This document shows, piece after piece, positions 10,500 to 12,876 of a stretch of 12,876 nucleotides of DNA. Under the pieces are notes generated by a model. The model saw only the letters and a program-made list of their open reading frames with translations. It searched no databases and was not told the origin of the DNA. Where the stretch lies: the NCBI GenBank assembly GCA_023442845.1, contig JAEZXC010000026.1, positions 1 to 12,876 on the forward strand. Reading direction: 5' to 3'. The position numbers and the translations under genes are program-made. Source of the DNA: Actinomycetes bacterium. GTDB lineage: Bacteria > Actinomycetota > Actinomycetes > Actinomycetales > Demequinaceae. Within the stretch, counting starts at the first letter, position 1, and each line of letters starts with the position of its first letter.

Positions 10500-12876
10500 A
10501 TGCCCCGCAAACTCGTCATCGTCGAGTCTCCTACGAAGTCGCGCACCATTGGCGGCTATTTGGGTGCTGACTATGACGTGGTGTCGTCCGTCGGGCACAT
10601 CCGCGACCTGCCACAGCCGAGCGAGCTTCCCGCTGGTAAGCGCGAGGGCTCCATCGGCAAGTTCGCCGTCGATGTCGACAACGGCTTCGAGCCCTACTAC
10701 GTGGTGAGCCCGGAGAAGAAGAAGGTCGTCGCGGAGATCAAGGCGAAGCTCAAAGACGCGGACGAGGTCTACCTCGCAACCGATGAGGACCGCGAAGGTG
10801 AGGCCATCGCCTGGCACCTCCTTGAAGTGCTCAAGCCCAAGGTGCCCGTCAAACGCTTGGCCTTCCACGAGATCACCCGCGAGGGCATCGAGCGTGCCAT
10901 GCAGTCCCCGCGCGAGGTCGACATGGAGCTCGTCGAAGCCCAAGAGGCGCGACGTGTTCTCGACCGCCTCTACGGCTACGAAGTGTCGCCCGTGTTGTGG
11001 CGCAAGGTGGCGTCGGGCCTGTCCGCTGGGCGCGTCCAGTCGATCGCGCTGCGCTTGGTCGTTGACCGCGAGCGCGAGCGCATGGCGTTCCAAGCTGCGG
11101 AGTACTGGGACCTCACCGCGACCTTCACCGCGCACGATGGCGCCGACGCTGGACGCTCCTTCACCGCGCGTCTCACCCAAGTGGACGGCAAGCGCGTTGC
11201 CACGGGTAAGGACTTCGATGACCGTGGCACGCTGACCGCCGACACCGCCAAGGTGGTGCACCTGAGCGCCGGCACTGCCGGTGCGCTCGCCGCCGGGCTT
11301 GCCGACTCACGCTTCACCGTGACGGGCGTTGAATCGAAGCCGTACAAGCGTCGGCCGGCTGCTCCCTTTATTACGTCAACGCTCATTCAAGAGGCGTCCC
11401 GCAAACTGCGCCTCGGGGCGCGCGAGTCGATGCGTGTCGCGCAAGGACTTTACGAGCGCGGGTACATCACGTATATGCGTACGGACTCGCCGACGCTCTC
11501 CGCTGAGGCCGTGCGGGCCGCGCGCAAGCAGGCGATCTCGCTGTATGGGGATGAGTCGGTGCCTGCATCGCCGCGCATCTACGCGTCGAAGGACTCGAAC
11601 GCCCAAGAGGCGCACGAGGCGATCCGCCCTGCCGGTGACACCTTCCGCACCCCAGAATCGGTGCGGGCAGAACTACGCGGCGACGAGTTCCGCATGTACG
11701 AGCTGATTTGGAAGCGCACCGTCGCCTCCCAGATGGCCGACGCTGTCGGCACGACGTCCACCGTGCGCATTGGCGCGACCTCGGCGAACTCGCATGCCGT
11801 CGAGTTCTCCGCCTCCGGCACCATCATCACGTCGCCCGGCTTCATGGCCGCCTACGAGGAGACGCGCGAGAAGAGCCGTTACGAAGACGATGAGGCGAAG
11901 GTCTCGGACGACAAGGACGCGCGCCTGCCTCGCCTCGAAGAAGGGCATGCGGTTGGCGCAGACGGGCTCGAGCCGGTCACCCACTCGACCACCCCACCGC
12001 CGCGCTTCACGCAGGGTTCCATGATTAAGGAACTCGAGGACCGGAAGTTTGGCCGGCCGTCGACGTACGCGTCCACCGTTGACCTCATCGTCGCGCGCGG
12101 TTATGTGCGCGTCGTGAATCAGACGCTCATCCCCACGTGGATTGCGTTCTCCATTGTTGGGCTCATGGAGCAGCACTTTGACTGGCTCATCGACTACGAC
12201 TTCACGGCCGACATGGAAGAGGACCTTGACCGGATTGCGTCGGGTCAAGTGGACCGGGCGGATTGGCTCGCGCAGTTCTACTTTGGCGTGGAGGGTGCGA
12301 CCAGTGGGCGCGGCGAGGGGCTCAAGCGTTTGGTCGACAACCTCGGCGATATTGACGCGCGTGCCATCAACACCTTCCCCGTTGGTGACGGCGTTTCGCT
12401 GCGCGTCGGCCGTTACGGGCCCTACATCGAACGCGAACGCGACGGCGAAACCCAGCGGGCGTCTGTGCCCGAGGATCTTGCGCCGGATGAACTCACCATT
12501 GAGCGGGCGGAAGACCTCTTCGCGAACCAAGGTGGCGACGAGCGTGAACTAGGTGTGCATCCCGAATCTGGCTTCACCATTGTGGCGAAGGCCGGACGCT
12601 TCGGACCGTACGTCACCGAAGTGATTCCCGAGGGCTCCAAGACGAAGCCGCGCACGGCGTCGTTGTTCAAGTCGATGCAGCTTGAGACCGTAAGCCTTGA
12701 CGACGCCCTTCGTCTCATGTCGCTGCCGCGGGTCGTGGGCACCGCCCCTGACGGTGAGGAGATCACCGCACAAAACGGCCGCTACGGTCCCTACCTGAAG
12801 AAGGGCACTGACTCGCGCACGCTTGACAGTGAGGACCGACTGTTTGACGTCACTCTCGACGAGGCGCTCGCGATCT
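10500..12876 (+). CDS. topA: DNA topoisomerase I (3' end outside window)
   Basis: The frame starts at ATG 10500, with AAGG (10491-10494) five bases before it, and stays open to the window end: 792 residues visible, with the C-terminus missing. This type IA topoisomerase relaxes negative supercoils by single-strand passage behind polymerases. The Toprim domain begins at KLVIVESPTKSRTI and carries the metal site DEDREGE (95-101). SAGRVQS (175-181) belongs to the central domains, and the active-site tyrosine is Tyr325 in YITYMRTDS. The C-terminal part has at least three TopoI_C-type repeats marked by GRYGPYI (637-643), GRFGPYV (699-705) and GRYGPYL (760-766). No zinc-finger cysteine clusters are seen in the visible part, as is usual for actinobacterial enzymes, which end instead in Lys-rich tails. 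The gene is essential in most bacteria. It diverges from the phosphatase gene. Confidence 0.99.
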   Translation, partial: MPRKLVIVESPTKSRTIGGYLGADYDVVSSVGHIRDLPQPSELPAGKREGSIGKFAVDVDNGFEPYYVVSPEKKKVVAEIKAKLKDADEVYLATDEDREGEAIAWHLLEVLKPKVPVKRLAFHEITREGIERAMQSPREVDMELVEAQEARRVLDRLYGYEVSPVLWRKVASGLSAGRVQSIALRLVVDRERERMAFQAAEYWDLTATFTAHDGADAGRSFTARLTQVDGKRVATGKDFDDRGTLTADTAKVVHLSAGTAGALAAGLADSRFTVTGVESKPYKRRPAAPFITSTLIQEASRKLRLGARESMRVAQGLYERGYITYMRTDSPTLSAEAVRAARKQAISLYGDESVPASPRIYASKDSNAQEAHEAIRPAGDTFRTPESVRAELRGDEFRMYELIWKRTVASQMADAVGTTSTVRIGATSANSHAVEFSASGTIITSPGFMAAYEETREKSRYEDDEAKVSDDKDARLPRLEEGHAVGADGLEPVTHSTTPPPRFTQGSMIKELEDRKFGRPSTYASTVDLIVARGYVRVVNQTLIPTWIAFSIVGLMEQHFDWLIDYDFTADMEEDLDRIASGQVDRADWLAQFYFGVEGATSGRGEGLKRLVDNLGDIDARAINTFPVGDGVSLRVGRYGPYIERERDGETQRASVPEDLAPDELTIERAEDLFANQGGDERELGVHPESGFTIVAKAGRFGPYVTEVIPEGSKTKPRTASLFKSMQLETVSLDDALRLMSLPRVVGTAPDGEEITAQNGRYGPYLKKGTDSRTLDSEDRLFDVTLDEALAI

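Noticed and set aside
10344..12530. Long minus-strand open frames (305 and 285 residues) opposite topA
   Set aside because: They cover conserved topoisomerase I motifs on the other strand and have no recognisable domain; GC-rich codon bias produces such frames.

Overview
The window is GC-rich chromosomal DNA from a high-GC Gram-positive bacterium (Actinomycetota; a Micrococcales-type genome is my best guess, not proven). The supporting signs are an Rv3654c-type TadE-like protein, two SigE-family ECF sigma factors, frequent GTG starts, a K+-independent H+-pyrophosphatase, an actinobacterial two-domain methyltransferase and a bacterial topA. It holds ten genes, two of them cut by the window edges. 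I saw no tRNA, rRNA, CRISPR array, insertion sequence or phage gene.

Layout. Positions 1-354 (+) carry the 3' part of the TadE-like gene. Positions 567-4512 (-) hold two tandem, independently terminated two-gene operons with the same design: an ECF sigma factor of about 184 aa, overlapping by a few bases a single-pass membrane protein with a large extracytoplasmic domain. The upstream operon is 4512-3961 (sigma) plus 3964-2348 (538-aa membrane protein), with a terminator at 2276-2326. The downstream operon is 2182-1625 (sigma) plus 1625-567 (352-aa membrane protein), with a terminator at 380-429. The sigma factors are clear paralogues, while the membrane proteins share only a general plan: a short cytoplasmic N-terminus, one membrane span and a cysteine-containing ectodomain. 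They are probably membrane-bound regulators (anti-sigma factors) of a type without the usual zinc motif. Both operons are preceded by the same promoter-like arrangement, CCCAAY-17 nt-CGT.

Divergent from the sigma operons is hppA (4656-6989, +), a proton-pumping pyrophosphatase with its own terminator. Then come a class I methyltransferase (7085-8632, +), possibly translated from a leaderless mRNA, and a radical-SAM NrdG-like activase (8727-9452, +). An inositol-monophosphatase-family phosphatase lies convergent to these (9513-10331, -), and topA starts divergent from it at 10500 (+) and runs off the window.

The most noteworthy parts are the doubled sigma/membrane-protein module with its shared promoter motif, an internal duplication in the 538-aa ectodomain, the Trp/Cys-rich ectodomain of the 352-aa protein, and a 24-bp in-frame tandem repeat running through the stop codon of the phosphatase gene. 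No wholly new system is demonstrable from sequence alone; the paired sigma modules are the best candidate.
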